From NCBI GenBank assembly GCA_012845835.1, contig JABAKD010000019.1, positions 14,247,420 through 14,311,419 of the forward strand: a DNA stretch of 64,000 nucleotides, written 5' to 3'. The stretch comes from Undaria pinnatifida. Taxonomy: Eukaryota > Sar > Phaeophyceae > Laminariales > Alariaceae. Shown one piece after another: positions 23,451 through 35,400 of the stretch. The position numbers and the translations under genes were made by a program. The notes below the pieces were generated by a model. The model searched no databases. It was not told the origin of the DNA and saw only the letters and a program-made list of their open reading frames with translations. How positions within the stretch are numbered: position 1 is the first letter of the stretch; each line of letters starts with the position of its first letter.

Positions 23451-24560
23451 TCGCCCTTTGATTTACTGGCACCGCACAACAGCGTCCATCCGAGTTCGCC
23501 AAGCGTTTCCGAGATGGTCGAGGAAGGATCCGCACCTACTCAAGTGTGGAGAATAATTGGGAAATGATCCAAGAAGCAAGGTCAGCGTCAACACAGCACA
23601 GGCACCACCTTAACGACTATGCCAAGAACATCAGAAACATTCGAGAGAAGAGACTGCCCCTACTATCTACGCGAGGACCAGGTAGAAAGGATTCTAGCGC
23701 TTCCACGCCTGTAGCGGGTAAGAATTCCCGGTTCGCGCTATCATACACGTGAAGTCGTCATCAAACCCGCCTCTTCAACCCGTCTCTTCAACTACCAAGT
23801 AGCACGAAGTCTGTACAAGAATGCTTCCTCGTGAATTGTTCATAATAAGACGAGAACACCAACAGCTGTAACGTCTGGCAAGGTCGTCGGCAACCGACTA
23901 CTTAGCCTAACGACAGCGGTATTACCAAACGGGGTATTTCCCTTCTCCAGCATCTACTTGTCAGTCGCACGCTAGAAGCACGTATCATACTCGAAGAGAA
24001 TAATCTTGCATCGGCGTTGAAGCTTGCACGCTAGACGCACGTACTCCGAGAAACAGAGTATTGCATCTCGACGCAACTGTTTTCACGTTTCCAAACGTCG
24101 AAGTATGTGCAACTACTACCACTCTACTACGCGTACAACAAACGTTTAGACTGCTGTCAAGCTCACACGCACGCAGCAAAGTAAGCGGCCATCGTCACTT
24201 ACAATCTACTCAATAATCTATCACGCGTGACGTGTTTCTGCTTACAGCACAGAGGTGTCCCAACGTGTGTGCGGCAGTTGTCATCCTCTCCACCTGCGCA
24301 CCGTTTAGCCTGCGCAGAGCAAAACAACACGACCACAGCATGTTCACGGTTTTGCGGGGGATAACACTGGCATTGCTTTCACCGTCGTCTAGGCCTAGTA
24401 CATGGCCAATTCGACCTGAAAAGCAGTGCTCAAGCCAGCGCTACCACCATCGATAACACGGCACAAACTGCTACTCGCCTGACTACGCGTACATCACACC
24501 GTGAAGGCGGACATATCCACTGTCAAACAGCATAATAGTCACTCCTAGCAGAAATTAGCC
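23451..24560. other. Intergenic, nothing firmly recognised
   Basis: Short plus-strand frames (for example 23546-23752 and 24232-24456) lack identifiable motifs. They could be decayed retrotransposon sequence upstream of the copia-like tail. Confidence 0.35.
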
Positions 24561-24800
24561 TTGGCGTTCAGATGGAAGGCATACCACCGAGATTTCGACG
24601 AGCAACTCGGGAAAACAACCCCTTTTTCGAGGTGGAGACATGAAATCGTCGTCAACTGCAATGCAACACAACACCAGCTCGACGACATCCTCACCAAAGC
24701 CATCACCAAGAGCATCGCTACAAGAATCTCAAGGCTGTTCCGCACCAGCTACGTGGTTCGCGAGTTACAAAACCAAGCGTGCAGCCGGCTCTGTCGGTGA
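24561..24800 (+). mobile_element. Possible Ty1/copia RNase H tail fragment
   Basis: An 80-codon frame contains EIVVNCNATQHQLDDILTKA followed by a basic stretch ending ISRLF. The Q-L-x-D-I-L-T-K-A signature resembles the conserved end of copia polyproteins (QLADILTK-type). No integrase or reverse transcriptase core is visible upstream, so only the tail would remain. Confidence 0.35.
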
Positions 24801-26077
24801 GCCCGAAACGGCCGTGAAAAACGACACGCAATTGGGATTTTGAATTTTTTATTCAGAGTTCTATTTTTGAGGACTGGTGACGCAAAGGGTTGTTGGTGAC
24901 GCATTAATGTATCACTAGCACGTGCAACGCCGCGACGATCACGAGAGGACGGTCAATCATCGTCGTCGTCATCATCATCAAAAGCTTTCCCTCACACCTA
25001 CAGCAGCAACGTCGCAGTCTACCAGAGGTTGCGTTCTACGCTTCAACAGCTACGAAGAGCACGGCAAGTCGTTTCACTACCAGAATCAACATCAGCAACA
25101 CGAACACAAGCAAGGTTTTCGTCTTTGCCGAATTTTCATATTTTGTGCTGGGGGAGGATATACTTTTCTTTTATCATTCTTGACTGTTAATTAACAGTAA
25201 GTACTCGTACGAGTATAACTACTTATACTACTCTACCACTGCTGTACGATACGTATGGTATTTGGTCGCACAGCCTACCTATTTCAAACGAACACAGTAT
25301 GCATTTTTGCTCTACTCCACGTCCGTCGGAAAGTTCTTTTGAGTGGAAAGCCACACTCGCATCGGACGGCGTGCTGTTTTGTCAGAGTCCGCCCCCCCCC
25401 CTCTTCCTTATTGTTTTTCCGGGCAAACCGGGGTAGAGGAGGTGGGGAAAAAAGTGAGAGAAAACGGCCGTATCCGCTTTGTACGCAGAGGATGACTTGT
25501 CGTATGGGAGACGCACTGCCGAAACGGCACTATAGACGGAACACTACAGCAGTGGTCTTGATGCCGCACACAATTAGAGGAGAACTTCACAGAAGTAGAC
25601 TAGGTGGAGATGGCGTCGGGCATCACAAATCGGTGGCAGTATCATGTTGACTCGTGATAGTAGCAACAGTCTGCGGCGTCAACGCCCAACACCAAACTCA
25701 AAACAGATGGATTGAAAGTAGCCGAACCTTTGTGAGGCTGTTTGGTGTGGTTCGTGTCGTTGTCTTTGTTGATGCTTGGCGCTTTCTTTAACTTAATTAC
25801 CGCATCGTGGTGGCTTCCTATAGTACCACCTGGTGTAACGGCACTGTAGCGGCAACCGGCAATGGTCCGCGTGCTCCCACTGTACTCGATGTTCCCATCC
25901 TTGCTAAGCCTTTTCACAGGAAGAATAGTTGAGCAATCTTCACTGCTCAAACGGAACTATAGAGGGACCACTACGGCAGTGCTTTTGATGCCGCACACAA
26001 TGAGAGGACAACGCCACATAAGTAGACAGGGTGGCGGTCAGGTCGGCTATCACAAAGCAGGTGTTTGCCAGTGATAG

Positions 26078-26150
26078 AAGCAGCAGCAATTGCTGCTGCA
26101 GCAGCGGCGCCAGCGCCAGCACCAGCGCCAGCGCCAGCACCAGCGCCCAA
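26078..26150 (+). repeat. GCA/GCC compound microsatellite
   Basis: GCAGCAGCAATTGCTGCTGC followed by repeated GCCAGC hexamers, inside tandem repeat R3. It produces alanine-rich or leucine-rich frames that are not genes. Confidence 0.85.
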
Positions 26151-26603
26151 CATTTTTTCTGAAATATCAGTGTGAGCTTGAGTGCAGTCAGAACGCGCCG
26201 GTAGGACCGACACCCTTGGGCCAAACTCAAGACAGATAGATTCAATGAAACTGAGACTTTGTGAGGCTGTTTGATATGGTTTGTATCGCTGTTTTTGTCG
26301 ATGCGTGTCGCTTTGGTTTAGCTTGAGTCAAGTTTCGTGGTGGTTTCCTATAGTACTACGGGGAATACCGGTACTATAGCGGCAACCGCCAATCATCTGC
26401 ATGCTCCCACTACACTCCATGTTTCCATCTTTGCTAATCATTTTCAAAGGCACAATAGTGGGCATCCTGCACCACCCAAACGCCACTATAAGGGACCACT
26501 ACAGCGGTGTTCTTGATGCAGGAGAACTCAACAGAAATTGACAGGATGGCGGTCTCGTCGGCTAGCACAAAGCAGTGGCAGTATTTTATTAACTTGTGAC
26601 AAT

Positions 26604-26694
26604 AGCAGCAGCAGCTGCAGCAGCTGCAGCAGCAGCAGCAGCTGCAGCAGCAGCAGCAGCGCCAGCGCCAGCGACAGCGCCGGCGCCAGCGCCC
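26604..26694 (+). repeat. GCA/GCC compound microsatellite
   Basis: A run of GCAGCAGCTGCAGCAGC type grades into GCCAGC hexamers, in the equivalent position of the next R3 unit. Confidence 0.85.
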
Positions 26695-27129
26695 AACATG
26701 CTCGTACCTGATACTCGTAAACTCGTAGTACTATTTTTTCAAACCAAATACTTCGAAGTACGTCGGTTGACGGACGACCGAAAATTTGTTGACCCGTCAA
26801 CGTATACGAAGACTTGGACATGCAAATTTTTGTCTTCAGAGTTCATTGAGAGACGTTCGTCATAGGGAAGGAGTGCCGTCATAGTAAATGTGTTGTTGAT
26901 AACCACCACCAGAAGCCCATACAGAAGACACGCGACTCAAAGCACAGAGATGCCGCGATGAAAAGCGACACTGGGACAAGTGTAATCTGAGACCAGGCAT
27001 GACATGATATGTACATCAAGAAGCTCTAACTCGGACTGTGACGTTTCGCTTTGCGTTTAACCCGCAGAAAGCGCCCAGCTGAGTGAAGTATACCTAAAAA
27101 CGTTGCTGGAACGTTTTCGTCGACGCCGA

Positions 27130-27285
27130 TAGAAAGAACATCTCAGTCCGTTTCGGAGGTATCAGCGTGAGCTCGAGTGCAGTGCAGAACGCGCCGGTTT
27201 GCTCGACACCCATAGACCAAACTCAACGCAGAGATATCCAATAAAGCTGAAACTTTGTGAGGCTGTTTGGTGTCACGTAAGCTGC
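27130..27285 (+). repeat. Partial unit of tandem repeat R3
   Basis: Contains GCAGAACGCGCCGGTT, CCAAACTCAACGCAGAGATA and AACTTTGTGAGGCTGTTTGG, all matching the R3 unit near 26190-26270. It ends abruptly after GTGTCA. Confidence 0.65.
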
Positions 27286-27797
27286 AACGATGGGGTGCGG
27301 CTTTAGCGCTACATTGATTCAGCTTCAAACGGTGCGTTGTTCGGAGATCCCGTGTGAGAGGCGAAACCCTCTCACGGTCTGAATATTGGCCCAGAAAGCG
27401 CTCACGGAACCTAAGGTTCCGCTGAGATAACTTTATGTTTTTGGTTTGCGGCTTTATCACGTATAATATTACACGAAGCACGCATCATGCATGTGCACAC
27501 AAAGGATGGCATATATATATGCGTACTGGGCTCGACTTGTTCAAGCTTCGAGTTATTGCCGTTGCTTCTAAGTAGCTTCCGATTCGGAGTGTCAACGGCA
27601 TTTTCTTCATTTGTAAAACACGGTTGAGTCTTAAACACTGCTTAGTATTCTTAGGGCGACGTAGTGCTACATTGTTTCGTGTTAATTGTAGCTTGCGATA
27701 GCAACCGCAGCAGCTGTGTTGTACTAATGTACCTGGTACGTACGTACAACTGATAATTCGTAGCATTACGGCCACATCATGCTCACAGACTGCAGGA

Positions 27798-28152
27798 GGT
27801 ACATGCAAAGTGCAGTATGGAACTGTACATATCGTAAGTCAGCGATTGGTTTTCTTCGAATTGATATTTTCTTTAGGATTCGATTAAGGGGGCGTAGTAA
27901 ACGTGCAGCAGATATTTTCTACCAAGCAAGGTTACAGCATGGGTGGTACTCCCATTTTCATTACCTGGTTTGAGCGGTACATGCAAAGTGCAGTATGGAA
28001 CCGTACATATCGTAAGTCAGCGATTGGTTTCTTCGAATTGATATTTTCTTTAGGATTCGATTAAGGGGGCGTAGTAAACGTGCAGCAGATATTTTCTACC
28101 AAGCAAGGTTACAGCATGGGTGGTACTCCCATTTTCATTACCTGGTTTGAGC
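27798..28152 (+). repeat. Recent tandem duplication, 178 bp unit
   Basis: Copies at 27798-27975 and 27976-28152 both run from GGTACATGCAAAGTGCAGTA to CATTACCTGGTTTGAGC. By eye they differ by one substitution (AACTGT/AACCGT) and one indel in a T run, so the duplication is very young or under homogenisation. Confidence 0.95.
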
Positions 28153-28477
28153 CATTTGCACGATTGACTCTGTATCTTACTGACCTGAACACGTTGAGTG
28201 ACTTAGGTTGGAGCAACGTAGCTAACCATCTCATCAAGGATTATTCACCTAGCGAAGACAGAACAGCACGAAGGCCTAACCCTAACGGTTCAATTGTAAT
28301 GCACCACTTGTCTTAATTATTTCGAATATCAAGTTCCTCCGGCTACTGACTTCACATCACGGGGGGCTTATTGGAACGTGAACTCTGCAGTTCATTAGTA
28401 TCTACTTGATTCATAGTCACTACATCGAGTACACAAAGTAATCTAGATGCAGATAATAACTGCTGTACGCGGGCGCC
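28153..28477. other. Intergenic, nothing recognised
   Basis: No coding or repeat signal seen between the tandem duplication and the MITE. Confidence 0.4.
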
Positions 28478-28719
28478 TGCTACGATAGAGATAGCAATTT
28501 TCGTCTGAAATAGTTTATGAATGACAGGGCTCCTTAACCCAAAATCGTCGGGAATACCACATTTTTTTCATGATTCTCGTTTGTGCGCCTAGGCCATGAA
28601 TTTTTTCATCCGGTAGCAGTTTTATTTTACTCAAGATTAGTTATCGGGAGAGGTCTGAAGCTCCCAAAATTGAGGAGCCTCAGAAAAAAAGTGGTGCACA
28701 CCTCTATCGTAGCACGCGT
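28478..28719. mobile_element. MITE family B, copy 2 (inverted orientation)
   Basis: Termini GCTACGATAGAG on the left and CCTCTATCGTAGC on the right. The internal AAGCTCCCAAAATTGAGGAG block is the reverse of the CTCAATTTGGGAGCTTAAG block of the 33518 copy. It abuts the LTR-like sequence at 28730. Confidence 0.75.
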
Positions 28720-28729
28720 CCGCCGGCAA

Positions 28730-29146
28730 TCTCGCTTCGTTGCTTCCCGTCAGCATGTTGTATATTCAAGTTGTAACCAACTTCCCACCATGAGTGTCGG
28801 GGGACGTTGCAGGGAATACTGCAAGAAACGTTTCCATTGGGCGGTCTGTCGGTGAGTAAAACCACCAGTAGACTACACCTGCCCGCTGCATGGGCATTGT
28901 GCCGTATTGATAAGGCCACGGTCAGCCCTCCGTTGATCATTCCTTACATCTCCTTAGTTCTGCATTTCTCTCCTCCATAATATATTCCAATTTAATTGGA
29001 GTTTACGCTTTTGGCCACATAACCGCCACTTATCAAAATATCTCCTTCCTCCGTATCATCGCAAGTGGTCCGCGCACAGAAACTGCGGTGCCACCCCTGC
29101 CCTCTTTTCATAGAGCGCCTTGATACACATTATCGTAAGACAACAC
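28730..29146 (-). repeat. Second LTR-like copy (candidate solo LTR)
   Basis: Homologous to 23019-23450 along its length. No gag or pol sequence is attached, and a MITE lies directly on the side where internal sequence would start. Consistent with a solo LTR left by recombination, though this is inferred. Confidence 0.5.
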
Positions 29147-29315
29147 ATGATTGTTTTTTTGGAATCCTTTGTAAAGGGTAAATTCAACAACAGTAAGGAT
29201 AACGCAATTTAAAACGAACAGTGTGGTACCCATGTGCATGAGCACCACCACCCCGTATCAGCGGTCCGCATGGTGTAAGAGCAGGACAACCAAGTAGAAG
29301 AGGTACCCATGGTGT

Positions 29316-29321
29316 TTTATT
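29316..29321 (-). promoter_or_regulatory. AATAAA polyadenylation signal of the lipase gene
   Basis: AATAAA on the minus strand begins seven bases after the TGA at 29328-29330. Close spacing after the stop supports the terminal exon call. Confidence 0.55.
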
Positions 29322-29327
29322 GGTGCA

Positions 29328-29462
29328 TCACTTGTCCTCCGTATCATAGACAGAGAGGTCGGTGGCGGGGTGGAACGTCTCCTTTGACGCCATTATTGCT
29401 GATTTCTTGGCCACCTCGATCTCTTCCTTTTGTGTCTTCGACACGATGTTGTGAGGTATCAC
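29328..29462 (-). CDS. Lipase exon 6 (terminal)
   Basis: 45 codons including TGA. The acceptor is CCAAAAG before GTGATACCTC. It encodes VIPHNIVSKTQKEEIEVAKK and ends DTEDK. The same frame stays open upstream of the acceptor into a hydrophobic stretch (AYLFRFAKSCC), so an earlier acceptor is possible. Confidence 0.65.
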   Translation of the reverse strand: MIPHNIVSKTQKEEIEVAKKSAIMASKETFHPATDLSVYDTEDK

Positions 29463-32400
29463 CTTTTGGCAACAAGATTTAGCGAAGCGGAAAAGGTACG
29501 CGCATGCAGTGGCGTGGTACGTGCTCAGGGGGGGGCGCGCCGGGCACTAAACCCGGTACGGGCTTGGGTTTGGTGACCGATCTTCGGATCGGATCTCCAG
29601 CTCACACAATAGTATGCTAAAGACCGTCCGTATGCCCGTCTCTTGCCAACCTTTCATCTTTATTACACGAAATTGACCTACAGCTTGAACCGAGGCCGTT
29701 TTTTTCTTGTCCTGTCGTCCGTTCCAGCGCATTAACCCTATGCCACAGTGTCATTCTTCTTATTCAACCGAGATAATGCTTGTTCTGTCCCAACCAATAC
29801 TAAACCAGACGGCTCGCTGACACCGCACGAACGCCGGAGACATGGACAAGCCGCGCCGCTGTATTTTCTCGATGAAAAACTACGAAAATATCTCTTGCTT
29901 GAAACAAATCACCTTTCTAGCGGCGTCCTTGCATAAACTCTTCGCCTTCCTGAAGAACGATAACTTGTCGTTGACGACCAGCTGTTTGAAGTGTCTGATG
30001 TACTCGGACGCCGAGTGGTCGTTCACGCCATCGACAAAAGAGAACCGAAGGTACGCGCTCAGGCGACCGAGGATTCTGTCGATCCAGCTCGTAATGTTGA
30101 TGGCACCGCTGTGGCACAGGCGTACACGCGGAACGTGTTCGAGAGTCAGTTTAAAAGTTCGAACATGATGGTGTTGAACCTTAGCAAGACCTCATTAAAA
30201 GCTCTCTGTAGCATGAAAAGGCAGGTGGGGGTGTCTTAGAAAGTTCTAACTCGAGGTAAATTTACCTGATGAGATAGGCGCACGCCTGCGGACGAAACCT
30301 AGGCATGGGAGAAGCGTTCGTGTTGTTCTCGAACGGTGAATACATCGGAAGCGTGACAACGATTTTCACAGAGTCCACGCCGCTCAGAAACTGACCCTCG
30401 ACGGCAGAAACATAAATAGCTACCACCGACTCCCCGGTACAACGTACCCGGGAAGAGAGCAACCTTCTGCATGGGTAACAAGCTGGGTCTTGCTACAATG
30501 TTTAAGGTATCCGGCTGCAAGCCACAAAATAGTACAGTGGCAACCGTGCGGCCGGCGAGCAAACTACCGGGTGGAACCATTCTATAAATTTCATGCAGAT
30601 ATGTTATCCAGCTTTTAGTCCCGCGGGACGTTTAACAGTCGATGGCAGAACCACGGTCTTGCAGTGTTCGTGACAATACTTGAGGTCTTCAGGCGGCACA
30701 TCCGGGCAGATTTGAGGATGTTAACGATGACAAGACACGTCTAGAACATTACCGGGCTTCCGTTCGAGATATGATTTCAAATCCCGGAGGGGTCGAAAGT
30801 CCAAAACGGTTAACAAAAGTCTATTTAAGAGCTAAACAACTTGAAATGTACCACTGCCCAAGTGACCGGGCCAAAAAGTCCGATCCGCCCAGACGACTTC
30901 GTTCGTTATTGTATACCTGGTGTATGAGTACTTACAATCTGTCGAGGTAGATCTCGGTGCCCACGTGCGTGTAGGGTAGAGGTACGATGCGCGGCACGAT
31001 GTCGTTGTTATTCCTGCATCGGAAGCTCTTCTCCTTGAGAAGTGTGCCGTGGTTCAAGTTACTGTCGAATCGAGTGGCGAGCGCTCCGTCGAAGACCCTG
31101 AACGTGAATCAAAACGGATAATAGAAGCATATGAAGGGATATGGACTGGGTCGCTGATCCGGTGTACATCCACGGAGATATGTTTCTCCTTGTAGGTAGC
31201 ACGTGGGGGGGTATTGAAACGAGTTTTGGCCTTCAGGACGACCGCGGTTCCACCTAATTGTGGAAATCAGCGGCAAGCGCTCCAGGGAAAAACCTGCGCA
31301 CCTACATAATCGCAGCATCAAATCTAAGCATTCGAACGGAAGATGTTTCTACTAGGTATTGAACGGCTGCGATCGCCATTTCTAGAGTATATAAAGCGAG
31401 ATTCGCGATACCGTAGACAGTATCGGGGTCACGGTCGAAACGCCGGGAAGAAAAAGTTGGGAACAATGGACGGCGAACACGGTGGGAGATAGAGCAAGAA
31501 AGGTTTGACGGCGGCCTTACTCGAAAGCTCTAATCGTTATGTCGAACTGCATCAAACTTGATTACCGCGTGTAGAGTGTACCTCGGGCTGCCGATGGTGT
31601 AAATTGCCGCGATGTGCATGTTGTCGACGAAGGCCAGTCGTGCAGCAGCGACGGTGGCGAGGGCAGCTCCCAGGGAGTGTCCGGCGATAAACAATTTCCT
31701 CTGTTTTCCCTTCTCCTCGTAGAGCGTCTTCACGATCTTGTGCATGCCATCTTCTCCCGTCCATACTGTATTCAGACCGTCGTCAAAACCCTATCGTAGC
31801 AGCACGTATGCACATGACAACGAAACGAAGAACACGATGGACGACGTCGGGGGTGAGCGGCAAACTGTAGAACTCCTACCGGTACAAACTAAGGAATAAG
31901 GCAAGGAACGCAAGGGATAACGCCGAAGGTGGGTTGTGTGCGCGTCGAGTAAAGTACGTGCTAAACACCTTGCCGGGGGCGTTCTACGATACGGGGTGGC
32001 ATTATGGTCTTGTATACACCATTTTTTTTCGATGGAGGGGTGGCTTAACCCAGCATGGTCGGAATCTCATCATTGTTTTAGCGACAACGTTTTCCCTATA
32101 CATAGGCTACCAGGTATGTCGTATGGAAAGGTTCTTAGGGGTGTACGTTCTTCGTTCCTCAACTTTCGTGTTTGGTTAGGCGTGGGGCCATATAGGACAG
32201 AAGGCTCAGACGCACTTCGCGCTACCCCGGTTGTGTACTGTAACTACAGATAGTAAACAGGCATTACCAGGGGTCGGCAGTCCATACTGTGTGTAGACCG
32301 TCGCCAAACCCATTCCGCCAATGTGTACGTATGACGCAATATCCGAGAGAAAAAAGGAGAACGTTGGGATTCGAGCGCAAATGCGAAAAATGTCTTTATT

Positions 32401-35400
32401 TTACCCAGGAGGGGGAGGCTCAAAAAATTTAGCCTGAACGTCAAACCGAAAGCGGTGTCGGAACGGAAACCCAACAGGGTCTTTGAGCCATCCCACGGTA
32501 AGGTTGCAGTTGAAAGTCCCGGAGCTCCTCACATGAGGAGCTCAATATCCTACCCCACAAAAATGACTTCGAAGGCATTCGTTCGCACAACCCGACCAAG
32601 CTTCTATGCCTTAGTCTTAAAACCATATGTACTCGGCAAACTACTCCATTGACCGGCAGCTCCTCACATGAGGAACTCAATCGCCCGGGGACGTTTTGAC
32701 GCAATTATACAACTGCAGCCCCTACCGTGGGATGAGTTCTTTGTGATGACATGGCGAAGACAGAATATCGGCTTTTCTTCCGTCACTTAAATCTGGTGTT
32801 GGGCGTACAACCCCCGCCGCCGTGTCGTAGAGAAAATGCACAGTCTTTCTGTTTTTTCGTGCGACCTCTTTTACCTATAATTATTCTGAGTACTTCGGTT
32901 GATGTGGAGCGTCTTTTCGTATCTGGCTATAACGCTTGATGGCGGAAATAAGAGCTGTATCGAGCCATTTTCACACATTGAACAGATGGCGATCTAGATA
33001 ATCTAGGTAGTCTACTGCAGACCCAATATCCGTCTTTCTGTTATGTCATGCCTGATCTGTCAAGCGTAGGTCCGACCCAGAGGACAGGTGCTCGGTCGTA
33101 TAGATCATCCGGCTCTCATCCGACAAGATGATCTTCAAGCCACACACACCATATAGATCTGAGATCTACCAGCCCTGGATAGAACATATCACTAAACGAT
33201 CAACCGGGCAATTATATGTCTGACGTGCGAAACAAGAGCGCCGGGTTTACTTCGAGCACTGTCTCTCTTGCCGTGCACAAATACATAAGGCGAAGCTTCA
33301 AACCTTCACCACCTCGGAGTCCGTTCGTTTCCCGATACCACCGTTCGATCCATCGTGTGCAATCCGTCGCGGTTGTCAATAATGAAAAACCTGGCTCTTG
33401 TAGACTGCGTGTGAATGCTTGCAATCCTGCAGCCCCACACCAACCGCATCAACTCTCATCTTGGCGGTGTTGCGAGCCGCTGGGTAACAGTCAGCAAAAT
33501 GCGGGGACGAAATCAAGCCTGCTACGATAGAGGTGATCCGCGTTTTTCTGGGGTTTCCTCAATTTGGGAGCTTAAGACATGCCCTTCTTAACCCAACAAC
33601 TGATTTAGACAAAAACAAAACTGCTACAGGATAAAATATCCCATGGGCTAGGTACACGACGGAAATCATGCAAAAGAAAACGGCCTAGAATATTAATATT
33701 TTTTTCCGACAATTTGACGTCAAGAAGCCCAGTCGTTCAGAACACGAAATAGCAAAAAAACGGTATACCTCTATCGTCGCACTTACTTGGCGTGAGATGT
33801 GTTTCTCTACTGTTTCAGCGAGCATCACGGTCGAGGTGTCGTTGGTTTGGCTTCTCAACCGAGGCATGACCCCGAATTCGCTGGATGGTCAAGGTATCAT
33901 CGCCTATTTGATAGCTCAGCGGATTGTTCACGGGGTTGGCCTTTCAGTTCTAGTCGCAATCAGCGTTTTGCTTGTGGATTGTACTCGAGAACACGACGGC
34001 GATGAGCCATCATGTATCAAGGAGGTCGACACATTGAGGAGAGGGAAGTATGAAAACATGGTGTATCAGGACACATGTTGAGGGACGGGGTGGTTTTCTT
34101 TTTCGTAGTGCTAGCGGTTGGACAGGTATTTTTTACTTATTCTTAGCCATTAGCCATTCTTCGCCCTGCAGATGTGGCGCCATCGTGATTCACTGCCATG
34201 TCTTCCCGTGCCAGCTGCATATACACAATTAGGGGGGTTCGGGTGTGGACATCTTCGTATGAAGTGCCTCGGAAATCCAGGGTGAACGCAGCTTGTAGCA
34301 TGCGTCAGCGCACACGTAGAAGATTCGAGGAAATACGCAAAACAAGAGGGAAGCAAGAGCGTGACAGATATACTGCAGTGGCCAAGGTCCTTGCTGAGTT
34401 TTGCTACTGCGTTGGTGGTCGTTGCATTGCCATGCGTGCGTTGTCGTGTTTTTCCAGCGGGGCCTGTACACACGCTACCAGCTAGCAAATACTGCTTGTC
34501 ACGCGTATCACCTCGTGCACGTCGCAGCCTTCCCCGACGAGGCCCCATTCCTTGGGGACCCTCCGGCGCGAGATGCTTAGATTGGTTGCCCAGTCCGTCA
34601 ACTCGGACGTGCCACGGAAAACGACCATGATGGACTCGTCGTTGGCCGCTACGAAGGCCTCGGTGTCTTGGATGGCATCGAACAATGACCTACTCGACAC
34701 CGCCTTGTCGGCCTGTCGAAGGTAGAGCAATAAACGGCAAGTACCGACACAATAACAGCAGCAAAAATCAAACATATCAGAAGGCATGACAAGGAAGGAG
34801 GATCGCGCGTGGTCAAAAGTGTACAGGACCGAGTGTTTTTCCACGCTCGAATATGGCTGTGTGATGTCAGTGTAGCCAAAGCAAGGCAAATTTACTCTCC
34901 ATCGAGGGCAAGAAACGCTGTCTCACTCACGTACTAGCCACGAACGGCGCACCTTAACCGCAGCCGGTTGAATAGTTCCACAGCTCTCTATAGTGCCGGT
35001 GAAACCGCTAAACACACCCAGAATGATCTATAGTAACCCCATTCCCAGTTGGGCCGGTGCCCTGTATAGTGCCGGCACATTGAGCTGGGTTGAACGGGGA
35101 AGCAGATAGTGAGGGAGCGGGTGATATTGTCACTTTTCTTTTGGTGATGTGGTATTAATGGTGGTGGATGTCGTGGTGGTGGTTTGGGTCATACGTGGAA
35201 AATTGGGTTGTGCTGCCGTTTCTTCATGATTGGTGATGATGAATGATGATGATATCCATGAGGACGGTGATGATTCATCATGCCGATGTCGATGGTTTTA
35301 TCGATGTGGCTATCTATTTCATCGACGATGGTTGGTGCTGATGTTGATGATCACATCGGTGATATGGCCAATGCTGATTGTGACCATGATGGTGGTGATG

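Larger units (their letters stand above)
25505..26700 (+). repeat. Tandem repeat R3, about 430-530 bp units
   Basis: The marker CTATAGACGGAACACTAC recurs in related form at 25530, 25957 and 26485, each time followed by TTGATGC, an AGGAGAAC-type segment and a GCAGTATTTTATTAACTTGTG-type segment (in part). Between markers the units share TTTGTGAGGCTGTTTG, ATAGTAC-, GCGGCAACCG and TGCTCCCACT blocks. The second and third units each carry an expanded GCA/GCC array (26078-26150 and 26604-26694), and the first does not. A further partial unit is at 27130-27285. Confidence 0.75.

Noticed and set aside
26528-26865. Alanine-rich and leucine-rich ORFs
   Set aside because: Translation of GCA/GCC microsatellites inside tandem repeat R3.
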